Source: Pseudoalteromonas holothuriae
GTDB lineage: Bacteria; Pseudomonadota; Gammaproteobacteria; Enterobacterales; Alteromonadaceae
Length of the DNA: 62,814 nt
Assembly: GCF_945859825.1 (NCBI RefSeq)
Contig: NZ_CAMAPC010000025.1
Location: 1-62,814, forward strand
Direction of reading: 5' to 3'
The notes beneath the pieces are model-generated. The model was given only the letters and a program-made list of their open reading frames with translations. It did no database searches and was not told where the DNA came from. Position 1 is the stretch's first letter. Every line of letters begins with the position of its first letter. Shown here piece by piece: positions 8,533 through 17,704 of this stretch. Position numbers and translations under genes: made by a program.

Positions 8533-8735
8533 TGGACTTTAGTCAATTCAATAAACGCCGTGCTGCATCATTCAACCAGCAAAAACAATTACTTAAAAAG
8601 CTTAGTGCTGGGAAAACAGTGTTGTGTGAAACATGTCAACAGCCTTTAAAACTTAATTTGGCCGTTGATATTGCTCAAAAAGGGCTTGTGTATTGCCAAA
8701 AGGGATGCACACAAATTGAGTTAGAAATCACTTAA
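8532..8735 (+). CDS. Hypothetical small Cys-pair protein
   Basis: A 67-residue protein starting at the ATG overlapping the previous stop. CETC and CQKGC lie about 25 residues apart, a spacing that suits a small zinc ribbon. The N terminus is basic and Gln-rich. It overlaps the convergent UPF0149 gene by 4 bp. Zinc binding is inferred from the cysteines only; no family is recognised. Confidence 0.65.
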   Translation: MDFSQFNKRRAASFNQQKQLLKKLSAGKTVLCETCQQPLKLNLAVDIAQKGLVYCQKGCTQIELEIT

Positions 8736-9319
8736 AACCCTTCCTCTTCATCATATAAGCCACTCTCTAAAGCGACTGTTTCAATAAGCTGAGCATAGCC
8801 TTGTGCAAACTCTTGTGCTAACTCCCCTTGCTGATGCACAAAGAGAGCTTCATCGCAGTCATGACTTGCACAATATGCAGCAACTTGCTCATGTTCTAAT
8901 GAAAAAAAAGCAAGCTGCTCAGTCGCCATTTGTAGCGCTTCTTTGAATTCACTGCTCACCTTGTTGGACGTTAACAGTGGCTCAAAGTAGCTGCTTGTAC
9001 CATGTACAAAGCCAACACTCCACAAATGACGATCCCCATAATCAACCTCACCAGAGCAAGGAAGTTGATAGCACCCAGAAAATACTTGCTCACTGATTTG
9101 GTGATGTAATGCCATATAGGAAAATACAATGGTTTCATCCATTGCCAAATCGTTCCCCGAGACCTGTGCTAACCACTGTTCTACTTCGGTGGCATCAGGC
9201 CCACAAATAAGCGCAAACAAGTAACCTTGGACGGCACTCAAAGGCATCGCACTATCTCTTAAAGCGATGTACTCATTTAACTGCTGACGGTGTTGGGGTG
9301 TAAAATTAAATTCAAGCAT
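8732..9319 (-). CDS. UPF0149 family protein (YgfB/YecA-like)
   Basis: 195-residue acidic, helical cytoplasmic protein of the UPF0149 type. The N-terminal pattern of small hydrophobic helices around SAVQGYLFALICGP is typical of the family. Its role is unclear in most bacteria. It lies 8 bp after gspN and is probably the last gene of the secretion operon transcript. The SEC-C zinc tail of some YecA proteins is absent. Confidence 0.78.
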   Translation of the reverse strand: MLEFNFTPQHRQQLNEYIALRDSAMPLSAVQGYLFALICGPDATEVEQWLAQVSGNDLAMDETIVFSYMALHHQISEQVFSGCYQLPCSGEVDYGDRHLWSVGFVHGTSSYFEPLLTSNKVSSEFKEALQMATEQLAFFSLEHEQVAAYCASHDCDEALFVHQQGELAQEFAQGYAQLIETVALESGLYDEEEGF

Positions 9320-9327
9320 TATCTTCT

Positions 9328-10086
9328 TTATAAATTTACTGGATAGCGACCTTCAGAGTCTGGACGCCCTAAAAACTTAACTGCATCGTGTACTTCTTTA
9401 GGTAAAGAAGCATCGGGTTTGATATTACCAGCAACACGGAACTGAAAATTATCAGCCAGTACCGCATCAGCTTGTAGCCCTAAACGGTTATCAGGGTCTA
9501 CTAACACAGCGATGTCACCTGTTTTACAACTCAAATTACCACCAAGTTGGCCTATTTCAAACCAACCTGTTAGCCCCTCAACTGTAATGCCTGGACTACG
9601 GATCTCTCCTTGTAATGCCTCACAATAAGGCGCACCACTTTGATAGTTATCAATATCAAGTAATACACGCCCCTTTGCTTTAACAGGTAATGGTAAGGTC
9701 ACTTGCGACATAGCTTGCTCAACACTAAACCGTATAGAAGCATCAGATAACCATACGGATTGATCAAACAGCCCAACAGTAAAGTCACCACGACCAGAAA
9801 TATCTGACTTATCACGCGCATTACCAAAACGTACATTGCCTTGCATATCGCCCAGTAATAGCGCGGGTGCTTCTATACTCCACCGTACGTTGTTTAACTG
9901 TACATTACTCACTCTCACTTCGCTTACTTGTCCTTGCCACAAAGTGCCACTCACAGCACCAATTTGCAGGCTCGGTGGCAGTTGCTTACCAACAAGCTGC
10001 AGGGCAACTGACGCTGGCATGTTGAAAACTGTAAATAAACTAAAGGCCATAATAAAAATGAGTATTAAACTAACTGTCTTTTTCAT
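9328..10086 (-). CDS. gspN: Type II secretion system protein N
   Basis: Inner-membrane-anchored periplasmic component of the type II secretion machine. One N-terminal hydrophobic segment (about 5-25) is followed by a beta-rich periplasmic domain of about 225 residues with the repeated turns typical of GspN. It ends the C-N gene order, 2 bp after gspM. Many species lack GspN, so its presence marks the longer form of the cluster. Confidence 0.88.
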   Translation of the reverse strand: MKKTVSLILIFIMAFSLFTVFNMPASVALQLVGKQLPPSLQIGAVSGTLWQGQVSEVRVSNVQLNNVRWSIEAPALLLGDMQGNVRFGNARDKSDISGRGDFTVGLFDQSVWLSDASIRFSVEQAMSQVTLPLPVKAKGRVLLDIDNYQSGAPYCEALQGEIRSPGITVEGLTGWFEIGQLGGNLSCKTGDIAVLVDPDNRLGLQADAVLADNFQFRVAGNIKPDASLPKEVHDAVKFLGRPDSEGRYPVNL

Positions 10087-10088
10087 AT

Positions 10089-10565
10089 TTAATTCTCTAA
10101 CAACAAACGGCTCACACGCACGTAACCTGGCAGGTTATCTTGCGCCAAATCTAAGCTCTCTATTTTCACGCCATGCTTATTAGTCAACTCATCTAACCAA
10201 GCGATCAATTTATTGAACTCTACTGAATCTATGGTGAGCCTCAGCGCACCTTCACTAGGCTGCATTTTACTGATATTAACTTGGTGCTGCCCGCGGGTGC
10301 GATTGACCAAAATCGATAAATTACTCGTTTTACCCGTTTTACTTATCACCGCGCTCTGTTTTAACTGAGCAACACTATTATTTACCCAAGCCACGAGCTC
10401 TTGCTGGCGAAGTTTATCCTTTTGTGCTTTTTCTACCGCTGCACTCAATGGTTTAAATACTCCCATAACGAGCACAAATATAACAAATACGATGCTTGCA
10501 ACAATCAGTAGCTTTTGCTCTTGCTCTTTAAGCGATTGCCAATACTTTAAAGCTTGTTGTTTCAT
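10089..10565 (-). CDS. gspM: Type II secretion system protein M
   Basis: 158-residue bitopic inner-membrane protein: cytoplasmic tip, one transmembrane helix (about 19-38), periplasmic ferredoxin-like domain. It pairs with GspL in the assembly platform. It overlaps the gspL stop by 4 bp, indicating coupled translation. Confidence 0.92.
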   Translation of the reverse strand: MKQQALKYWQSLKEQEQKLLIVASIVFVIFVLVMGVFKPLSAAVEKAQKDKLRQQELVAWVNNSVAQLKQSAVISKTGKTSNLSILVNRTRGQHQVNISKMQPSEGALRLTIDSVEFNKLIAWLDELTNKHGVKIESLDLAQDNLPGYVRVSRLLLEN

Positions 10566-11770
10566 ACATCACCTCGCAGTCGGATTTCTCCAATCACTAC
10601 ATCACCGTCATTATTTAAAGAGCCTTGCTGAACCGTTAAGCCTCGCTGCTCTAAAATAGCTTTGACTTGCCCAAATACTTGGAAGCCATTTGCTCGAGCA
10701 CGAATTCTCAATTCATTCCTGCGACGGTCATAACGTAATGTCTCAGGTGTAAAGTTGTTAACCTCACCATATACCGCGACCAAATGATTCGTCAGCTCTA
10801 AAAAACCACCATGTTCGGTATTGCTCAAACCAGCAAGCTCACCTTCAATTTGCTTCTTGAGTAAATGGGGACGTACCACTTTGCCCGGAAAAGCTTGCTG
10901 ATAGGTTGCTACTGCTTGCGCTTTAAAATCATCAGCTTGCTTTTGCAGCATGACTAATTGAGTGCCTTTAACAACCACAAAACAGCCAATAGCAATCCCA
11001 GCAGCAACTAACCCACTACGCCAATCTCGCCACCATTGTGGTTGCTTTTTCTTTGCAGCAAAAACACCTTGGCGTAAATTGAAAGTACTATTTCCTAACT
11101 GCTTAGCTAGCAGTGCTAAGGGAAGTTCATACTCTGACTCTTTAGCTTCTTTAGGTGCAACCTCAGGCACACCTTCAGCGGGGCTATAATGCACAATTTT
11201 ACTCGGTTGCAAGGCGTGTAAATAATCGGCTCCCCAGCTTTTTTCAATCGCGCTAATATGCCAAAGCCCTAATCGGCATAGCCATTGCTCACCAAGTTCA
11301 ATCATTGACAAAGTATTGTCTGGTTGCTCAGGTAAAAGTAACGCATCAGGCACAACTCGCGTTAACTCAATATCATGTGCATCAAAAAGTGCTAACCATT
11401 GCGAAAACCATTGCTTATCACACACTGCTACTTCAACGCAGTGTTGTTCACCATCAAGTGCTGGTTGCCCAATGGCAATAAACAACTCATCGACATCACA
11501 AGCAAGATGCTCTTCGAGCATAAATGGTAGCGCTTGCTCTAATTTTCGATTCCACTTTGTTGGTAAAGGCACCCGCTTTAGCTGTACTTGAGATGCACTT
11601 AATAACAGAATGACCTCTCTGTTCACCGCCTTTTGTGATAACTGCTCAAGTTGCTCTGTGCTTTGTAATTGTCCACTGGCAATGATTTGTTCATCTGCCG
11701 ATGAAAATACCAACCAATGAATTGGGTTTTGGTGTGACTGATCCACACGGACCATTAATTTCTCTGTCAC
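10562..11770 (-). CDS. gspL: Type II secretion system protein L
   Basis: 402 residues. The large N-terminal cytoplasmic domain is of the actin-like fold that recruits the ATPase GspE. A transmembrane helix lies at about 250-272, followed by a periplasmic domain. It links GspE to the inner-membrane platform with GspM and GspF. It overlaps gspK and gspM by 4 bp each. Confidence 0.92.
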   Translation of the reverse strand: MTEKLMVRVDQSHQNPIHWLVFSSADEQIIASGQLQSTEQLEQLSQKAVNREVILLLSASQVQLKRVPLPTKWNRKLEQALPFMLEEHLACDVDELFIAIGQPALDGEQHCVEVAVCDKQWFSQWLALFDAHDIELTRVVPDALLLPEQPDNTLSMIELGEQWLCRLGLWHISAIEKSWGADYLHALQPSKIVHYSPAEGVPEVAPKEAKESEYELPLALLAKQLGNSTFNLRQGVFAAKKKQPQWWRDWRSGLVAAGIAIGCFVVVKGTQLVMLQKQADDFKAQAVATYQQAFPGKVVRPHLLKKQIEGELAGLSNTEHGGFLELTNHLVAVYGEVNNFTPETLRYDRRRNELRIRARANGFQVFGQVKAILEQRGLTVQQGSLNNDGDVVIGEIRLRGDV

Positions 11771-12747
11771 TGTACGCCTCCAAATTTTCGCGCCAGTATG
11801 GTTGCTTGACCTTGATTTATTTGAATAATTGAGGTCATTGCAAAGCGCCTATCGTCAAATAACGCTTTTGCGCGTAACTTAAAATAATTACTATCGATGG
11901 TGAATAATTCATTACTTTTTTTATCTACTTTAGCGCCTTGATTTCTTGCTTCTACAAAAAAATCTTCAACGCTATCAAAACCTTTTTCTGGCCGAGCTGA
12001 TATCACCGCTTCTGCACCTGATGAGCTCAACCCCTCTAATAAACCACTTAACAACAATGCCTGTTCAGCTTTTATAGTGTTTACATTCACTTTTAATTCG
12101 ATGTTACCCGGAATAACACAAACATAGGGTAATAATTTTTCCATCACTAAAGGATTAAAGCCTTTTATAACACGTAGTTCAGACTCTGATGCCAATAAGT
12201 TATTGGCACTTAAATAAGGTGTCGTTTTAGACATATATTCATCTTCTTCCGCGCCTGATCGAAAAGTAATACTGTCCTCATCTAACCAATCGTAAACACT
12301 ATCGGCTAAAGCCTCCTCGCTTTCATCCAGCGGTAAATCTTCAATATTTTTCAATAGAGCTAACAATGCTTCATGCGCTGGATTTGTACTGGTCGAGCTT
12401 CCGCCTTGGCTTTTTGGCGCACGTAAAGCATTTAGATTTAAACAGGCCTGTAAATCACTCACCTCACCACTTAAGGTACCATGGTCAACTGGGTACGGGA
12501 CATCACTTAACGCCCAAGGCTGGCCCAAATGTACTTTGTCTGGTTCCTCTTTTTTACTTTCCAAGAGTACTTTTTTTACTAGCTCTTCAGCACCGTAGCT
12601 ATACCACTTAGCCTGCTGATGCGTTTGAATATTTTGTGCTCTTTGCACTTGCACCATTAAATTGGCCGCCATTTCTGCAGCAATAGTTGCTGCTAATGCC
12701 ACAATGAACAAAACAATGATCAGGGCCGCTCCACGCTGCTGCTTCAC
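11767..12747 (-). CDS. gspK: Type II secretion minor pseudopilin K
   Basis: 326 residues. Short basic leader, then RGAALIIVLF as prepilin cleavage region. Like other GspK proteins it lacks the Glu at +5 that other pseudopilins carry. The large globular domain is expected to cap the pseudopilus tip together with GspI and GspJ. It overlaps both neighbours by 4 bp. Confidence 0.93.
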   Translation of the reverse strand: MKQQRGAALIIVLFIVALAATIAAEMAANLMVQVQRAQNIQTHQQAKWYSYGAEELVKKVLLESKKEEPDKVHLGQPWALSDVPYPVDHGTLSGEVSDLQACLNLNALRAPKSQGGSSTSTNPAHEALLALLKNIEDLPLDESEEALADSVYDWLDEDSITFRSGAEEDEYMSKTTPYLSANNLLASESELRVIKGFNPLVMEKLLPYVCVIPGNIELKVNVNTIKAEQALLLSGLLEGLSSSGAEAVISARPEKGFDSVEDFFVEARNQGAKVDKKSNELFTIDSNYFKLRAKALFDDRRFAMTSIIQINQGQATILARKFGGVQ

Positions 12748-13430
12748 TTTCGGCCTCCAGAGTTCAAGTCACCACCACGAGTAGGGGTCGAGCGCCCTTG
12801 TCCGTCGTCACTACGTGCTTGTTGCTCCTTGCCATCACCAGGTGTTAAGAACAAACGTCGAATTGGCGCAGCCCCCTCCACTTGCAAGGTAACAGCAACC
12901 GCTAATGGTAAAGCTTTTTTCTTCCAGTCATCTTGCCATTTTTGTTTATCATCTAAGAACTCAAACTTAAGCTCTTCGATATTTTCTATCACCACTTGCG
13001 AGCGTGGTTCAGCACCATCTAATTCATCTACATAAATACGGTATATACGTTCTAAATTATCATCTATGACACGATACCCTACCGCTTGTAATTCAGAGCG
13101 AGGTAATAAACTAATTGGATTTGTCCAACCATCACGAACAAAAGCAATACCATCAAATTGACTTTGTAATTCATAGCGCCCATGCAATACATAGCTGGGA
13201 TTACTATCACCCGCTTCGTTACGTACTTCTCGCTTAGTCATTTGGCTGAAATCTTGATCCATCAAACGAAAAGTCGTCTGCAAAGATTCTAATTCAGCAA
13301 TGGTAGACTCTGAAGCTTCTTTGGCTCTGAGGGTTGAGTCGAGTATTTGGTGTGTCGCTATTACGACAAATGCTAAGATCCCCAGCGCAACCATCACTTC
13401 CAATAATGTGAAACCACGCTGGCGCATCAC
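12744..13430 (-). CDS. gspJ: Type II secretion minor pseudopilin J
   Basis: 228 residues with the prepilin motif RGFTLLEVMVALG, so cleavage after Gly and N-methylation by a GspO/PilD peptidase are expected. The C-terminal tail after about residue 200 is Gly/Arg/Ser-rich and probably disordered. Four-base overlaps with gspI and gspK. Confidence 0.94.
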   Translation of the reverse strand: MMRQRGFTLLEVMVALGILAFVVIATHQILDSTLRAKEASESTIAELESLQTTFRLMDQDFSQMTKREVRNEAGDSNPSYVLHGRYELQSQFDGIAFVRDGWTNPISLLPRSELQAVGYRVIDDNLERIYRIYVDELDGAEPRSQVVIENIEELKFEFLDDKQKWQDDWKKKALPLAVAVTLQVEGAAPIRRLFLTPGDGKEQQARSDDGQGRSTPTRGGDLNSGGRK

Positions 13431-13804
13431 GATTTACCTTTTAGCATAAACGTGCTTAAGTCATAAACCGAATGCTTTAATGCTTCATCGCTAAATACTT
13501 CAACCGTTACTTTTACAAAACTAGGATCAGCTGTGGCAATCACCTTTTGTTGCCAGTACCATGTACGTTCCGCTAACTCTTCTTCGCCTTTTTGGCCATT
13601 TTTCCCGGGCCAATTTTCAGCATTGGCTCGTATTGCTACAAGGCGGTTTTCTGCCACCCAAGAAGCATAAGTTTGCTCCTCTAATGTGGAAATATGAGTA
13701 ATGTGTTCTCCGGTCGCTTGCATCGCTGCAATCCCTGCCATAGCACAAATACTCATCGCAACCATCACTTCAAGTAGTGTAAAGCCACTTTGCTTGCATG
13801 TCAT
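13427..13804 (-). CDS. gspI: Type II secretion minor pseudopilin I
   Basis: 125 residues, prepilin motif SGFTLLEVMVAMS. It forms the tip complex with GspJ and GspK. Four-base overlaps on both sides. Length and motif are normal for the family. Confidence 0.94.
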   Translation of the reverse strand: MTCKQSGFTLLEVMVAMSICAMAGIAAMQATGEHITHISTLEEQTYASWVAENRLVAIRANAENWPGKNGQKGEEELAERTWYWQQKVIATADPSFVKVTVEVFSDEALKHSVYDLSTFMLKGKS

Positions 13805-14397
13805 GATTGCGGCTCCATTCTCAAGTTGACGGGTGCCATAAACTCACCTTCAATAAAATAAACAGGCTCACTTTGCTCAACCAACTCGATGGTAAATTGA
13901 AAAGCACTAACTTCACCTGAAGATAAAATGAGTACTTGTGGTACTTTGAGTTTTTTTAATTCCAGCAAACTTTCATCATCACTGGTACCCATCAGTTCTC
14001 GCCAATTTGCTTGTTCTAGTAAGTTATCTTGTGCCCATGCTAAGTCTTCGATGTTCAGCTCAACTTTGTATTGCTCACTAAACTCTATTGGCTTGTAGAG
14101 TTCTTCTGATTCTAATGCCGTCCATTTGTCACCATCAAATACCAACAGTTCTAGCGTGTTCTTATCTAAATGGAAGCCCAGCTCAAGCTGATTTAGCACA
14201 GCAAATTCAGAAGCCATATTAATGACGCTGTGAGTTCGTAGCGCTTTTTTTTCTAGTTCTTCTTCAATATCACCACCAAAGCTGTAAGTCACCATTTTGG
14301 TTGCAAAAGCTATGATGGTAATCACTACAAGGATCTCAATGAGGCTAAACCCGTTATGATGACTTGTAGTAGTGCGTTGAAGTGACAAATTATTCAT
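13801..14397 (-). CDS. gspH: Type II secretion minor pseudopilin H
   Basis: 198 residues with a leader of about 15 residues and the prepilin motif NGFSLIEILVVIT. GspH sits below the I-J-K tip in the pseudopilus. It lies 12 bp after gspG and overlaps gspI by 4 bp. Confidence 0.92.
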   Translation of the reverse strand: MNNLSLQRTTTSHHNGFSLIEILVVITIIAFATKMVTYSFGGDIEEELEKKALRTHSVINMASEFAVLNQLELGFHLDKNTLELLVFDGDKWTALESEELYKPIEFSEQYKVELNIEDLAWAQDNLLEQANWRELMGTSDDESLLELKKLKVPQVLILSSGEVSAFQFTIELVEQSEPVYFIEGEFMAPVNLRMEPQS

Positions 14398-14409
14398 AAA
14401 GGCTTAGTG

Positions 14410-14829
14410 TTACTTATCTTCATCCCAGTTACCAATATCATCCTCAGTCCCTACTTCACCGTCTGGACCCATTGAAAAAATATCAATTTTACCCATTTCG
14501 CCAGGACTAACTAGTTGGTACGGGTTACCCCATGGATCTTCCGGTAATTTAGAAATAAAACCGCCGTCAGGAAAACGCTTTGGTGCTGGGTCTATTGAGG
14601 TTTGTGTAACAAGTGCTTCTAAACCCTGCTCAGTCGTTGGGTACGCCTTATTTTTTAATTTATACATATTCATCGCATCTTCGAGCTGCTGAATATCTAA
14701 ACCTGCTTTATCAATAGCGGCTTCTTCTTGTTGACCCATAATATTTGGCGCGACGATAGACATGATCATACCAATGATCACCAGTACCACCATAATTTCT
14801 AATAATGAAAAGCCTGATTGTTTATTCAC
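14410..14829 (-). CDS. gspG: Type II secretion major pseudopilin G
   Basis: Main subunit of the pseudopilus that pushes substrates through the secretin. I choose the GTG at 14829 (139 residues): AGGGA lies about 8 nt upstream, and the leader is then MNKQSG before FSLLEIMVVLV. The upstream ATG at 14877 would give an abnormal 16-residue extension. The C-terminal loop DIFSMGPDGEVGTEDD carries the conserved acidic calcium-binding residues of GspG. Confidence 0.94.
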   Translation of the reverse strand: MNKQSGFSLLEIMVVLVIIGMIMSIVAPNIMGQQEEAAIDKAGLDIQQLEDAMNMYKLKNKAYPTTEQGLEALVTQTSIDPAPKRFPDGGFISKLPEDPWGNPYQLVSPGEMGKIDIFSMGPDGEVGTEDDIGNWDEDK

Positions 14830-14897
14830 GATATTTTCCCTCACAATTGAAAACTTAATGCAGCATGTTAGACACATGCCTATATGTTACTTTTTGA

Positions 14898-16124
14898 CTA
14901 TAAGCCAACGGCTTTATTCATAGCCATAATAGGTTGTAAGATAGCCATAACAATAAACAGTACGATTACCGCCATACTCGCTATCATTGCTGGTTCTAAA
15001 AGCTTCAGTGATACACTCACCATACTTTCGAACTCTCGGTCTTGGTTATTAGCCGCACGCTCTAACATCTGCTCCAACTCACCCGATTTTTCACCACTGG
15101 CTATCATGTGCAACATCATCGGTGGAAATAGCTTAGTTTGATGTAGCGCAGCGCGTAAGCTAGCACCTTCGCTAACTCGGGTCGCAGCTTCTGCAACCGC
15201 AGCTTTGATTTTTTGATTCTCTAAAACTTGTCCTGATATCTTCATGCCTTCAAGCAAAGGCACTGAGCTTGAAGATAAGATACTGAGAGTACGCGCAAAA
15301 CGCGCTGTATTAATACCTCGACTAATTTTACCCAAACCCGGTAGTACGAGCAGCTTGCTGTCAAACCAAAAGCGAACTTTAGGCTGCTGTATGGCGCGCT
15401 TAAATAATACTACGCCACCAGTTATCACCACCAAGCTAATTAGCCAATAATCTTGAACAAAATTACTAGCAGCCATCACCCACTCAGTGGTCCATGGCAA
15501 AACTTGGTTAGATTTTTCAAACGTTTTTAGAATTTTTGGCACCACAGTACCGAGTAAAACCGACACAATGGCAATGGCAAAAATCACCAAGATAATGGGG
15601 TAAACCATCGCTTGAGTGATTTGACTACGCATATGCTGGCGTTGTTCGGTGTAATCAGCCAAGCGATTTAATACCTGATCAAGGTGCCCTGATTTTTCAC
15701 CCGCTGCAACCATTGAGCGATATAAATTATCAAAGACATTTGGAAACTCCGACATACCATCTGCAAGCGTGTAACCCTCAACGACTTTTGAGCGCACTGA
15801 CATCAGCATGCGCTTTAGCCGCGGCTTTTCACACTGCTCAGCAACCGCCATTACAGCCGCTTCCACTGGCAATGAAGATTGAATTAATGTCGCTAATTGA
15901 CGAGTGATTAAGGCAAGATCGGCAACTGAGGGTTTGTATCCCTGAAATAGCTTAAAGCCACCATCTGGTTGTTGCTTATCTTTTTCAGCAGCAGGTGAAA
16001 CCTCAAGTGGCATCATCGCTTTTTCGCGTAGCATTTGCCTGACTTGTTTAGCTGTATCTGCTTCTAGAATCCCAGATTTTTCTTTGCCTTTTGTATCTAA
16101 GGCGCGGTACTCAAACGCCGCCAT
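14898..16124 (-). CDS. gspF: Type II secretion platform protein F
   Basis: 408-residue inner-membrane platform protein with two homologous cytoplasmic domains and three transmembrane helices (about 175-195, 225-245 and 375-397). It couples GspE hydrolysis to pseudopilus assembly. It is 2 bp after gspE and 68 bp before the gspG start. Confidence 0.95.
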   Translation of the reverse strand: MAAFEYRALDTKGKEKSGILEADTAKQVRQMLREKAMMPLEVSPAAEKDKQQPDGGFKLFQGYKPSVADLALITRQLATLIQSSLPVEAAVMAVAEQCEKPRLKRMLMSVRSKVVEGYTLADGMSEFPNVFDNLYRSMVAAGEKSGHLDQVLNRLADYTEQRQHMRSQITQAMVYPIILVIFAIAIVSVLLGTVVPKILKTFEKSNQVLPWTTEWVMAASNFVQDYWLISLVVITGGVVLFKRAIQQPKVRFWFDSKLLVLPGLGKISRGINTARFARTLSILSSSSVPLLEGMKISGQVLENQKIKAAVAEAATRVSEGASLRAALHQTKLFPPMMLHMIASGEKSGELEQMLERAANNQDREFESMVSVSLKLLEPAMIASMAVIVLFIVMAILQPIMAMNKAVGL

Positions 16125-16126
16125 AC

Positions 16127-17704
16127 CTATCCTTCCTCACGTGTTACACGTAATACTTCTTCCAGAGTAGTTTGACCTTTAAGCACACGAGCTAAACCAT
16201 CTTGACGAATACTCGGGCTTGTCTTACGAATATACTTTTCAACAGCCTGTTCGCCCTTACCATTATGAATAAGTTCACGGATCGCTTCGTCTACCACTAA
16301 CAACTCGTGAATACCGGTACGACCTTTATAACCGTTGAAGTTACACTCTTCACAGCCAATGGCACGATAAATCATGCTTGGTTTATCTGATGACACACCA
16401 AGTAGTTCGCATTCACGCTCATCAGCTTGATGCGCTTCTTTACAGCTTGGGCACAGCGTTCTAACCAGTCGCTGTGACAATACACCTAGTAACGAAGATG
16501 AAAGCAAGAAAGGCTCAACACCCATGTCTTCCATACGTGTAATTGCACCTGCGGCTGTATTGGTATGCAGTGTAGACATGACCAAGTGACCTGTTAATGA
16601 GGCTTGAACTGCAATTTGTCCTGTTTCAAGATCACGAATTTCTCCCACCATCACCACATCAGGGTCTTGACGAAGAATGGCACGCAAACCTCGTGCAAAC
16701 GTCATATCGACTTTGGTATTTACTTGAGTTTGACCAATTCCTGGAATTTCGTATTCAATCGGATCTTCAACCGTCAAGATATTACGGTCTCTGGAGTTAA
16801 TTTGGCTCATGCCCGCGTACAAGGTGGTACTTTTACCAGAACCCGTAGGGCCTGTTACCAAAATGATACCATGCGGCTTACTAATAATATCAGCAAACAA
16901 ATCACGGTTACGCTCTGTCATACCTAAGTCTTCAAGGTTCAGGCGCGCATTATTTTTATCCAGAAGGCGAAGTACCACACGTTCACCAAAGCTAGAAGGC
17001 ATAGTTGATACCCGCACATCTACCGCACGCCCTGCGATACGCAAGCTAATACGACCATCTTGTGGGATACGCTTTTCAGCAATATCCAGTTTTGCCATAA
17101 CTTTAATACGTGACACTAACAATGAGGCGAGCTTACGATTTGGTTTGAGCACTTCTTTGAGCACCCCATCAACACGAAAACGGATCACTAAATCTTGTTC
17201 AAAGGTCTCGATATGAATATCAGAAGCGCCTTCTTTGATGGCCTCACTTAGCATCGCATTGATCAGTTTAATAATGGGCGCATCATCATCAGCTGCGAGT
17301 AAGTCTTCAGTTTGTGGTAACTCCTCAGCTAATGAAAATAGGTCAACTTCGTTTCCGATATCTTCCATCATTTGTTGTGTTTCAGAGCTATCACGTTGGT
17401 ATGATACTTCCAACAACAATTCAAACTTATCATCTGCTAATTGTTCTAGCTTAAACGCTTCACCAACAATGCGGCGCACCTCGAGTAGAGCCTCAACGGC
17501 AAGCTCCCCGCGATAATAAACCACCAAACCATCGGGCTGTTTGCTCAGCAACATGCCTTCTCGGCGCGCATAGCCAAACGGTAATCGCAATGGTGATTGC
17601 GCAATGTGTTCGGACTGTTCAAGCACTTCAGCAGGCATGTCTGTGGTGGATAACTCACTGACAGGCATATCAGTAACCGCCTCTAGCTTGCTCTCAGTCA
17701 TCAT
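16127..17704 (-). CDS. gspE: Type II secretion ATPase E
   Basis: 525 residues. Cytoplasmic secretion ATPase. Walker A GPTGSGKST at 285-293, followed by Asp and His boxes. A C-terminal zinc subdomain has CPSC and CEEC. The start is one of two adjacent ATGs (17704/17701); both overlap the gspD stop, so translation is coupled. The N-terminal 100 residues hold the GspL-interaction domain. Confidence 0.96.
   Translation of the reverse strand: MMTESKLEAVTDMPVSELSTTDMPAEVLEQSEHIAQSPLRLPFGYARREGMLLSKQPDGLVVYYRGELAVEALLEVRRIVGEAFKLEQLADDKFELLLEVSYQRDSSETQQMMEDIGNEVDLFSLAEELPQTEDLLAADDDAPIIKLINAMLSEAIKEGASDIHIETFEQDLVIRFRVDGVLKEVLKPNRKLASLLVSRIKVMAKLDIAEKRIPQDGRISLRIAGRAVDVRVSTMPSSFGERVVLRLLDKNNARLNLEDLGMTERNRDLFADIISKPHGIILVTGPTGSGKSTTLYAGMSQINSRDRNILTVEDPIEYEIPGIGQTQVNTKVDMTFARGLRAILRQDPDVVMVGEIRDLETGQIAVQASLTGHLVMSTLHTNTAAGAITRMEDMGVEPFLLSSSLLGVLSQRLVRTLCPSCKEAHQADERECELLGVSSDKPSMIYRAIGCEECNFNGYKGRTGIHELLVVDEAIRELIHNGKGEQAVEKYIRKTSPSIRQDGLARVLKGQTTLEEVLRVTREEG

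Noticed and set aside
14830..14877. ATG at 14877 as the gspG start
   Set aside because: It adds a Cys-rich 16-residue extension with no ribosome site; the GTG at 14829 gives a normal prepilin leader.
16604..17216. Plus-strand ORFs opposite gspE
   Set aside because: Shadows of a well-supported gene in other frames.
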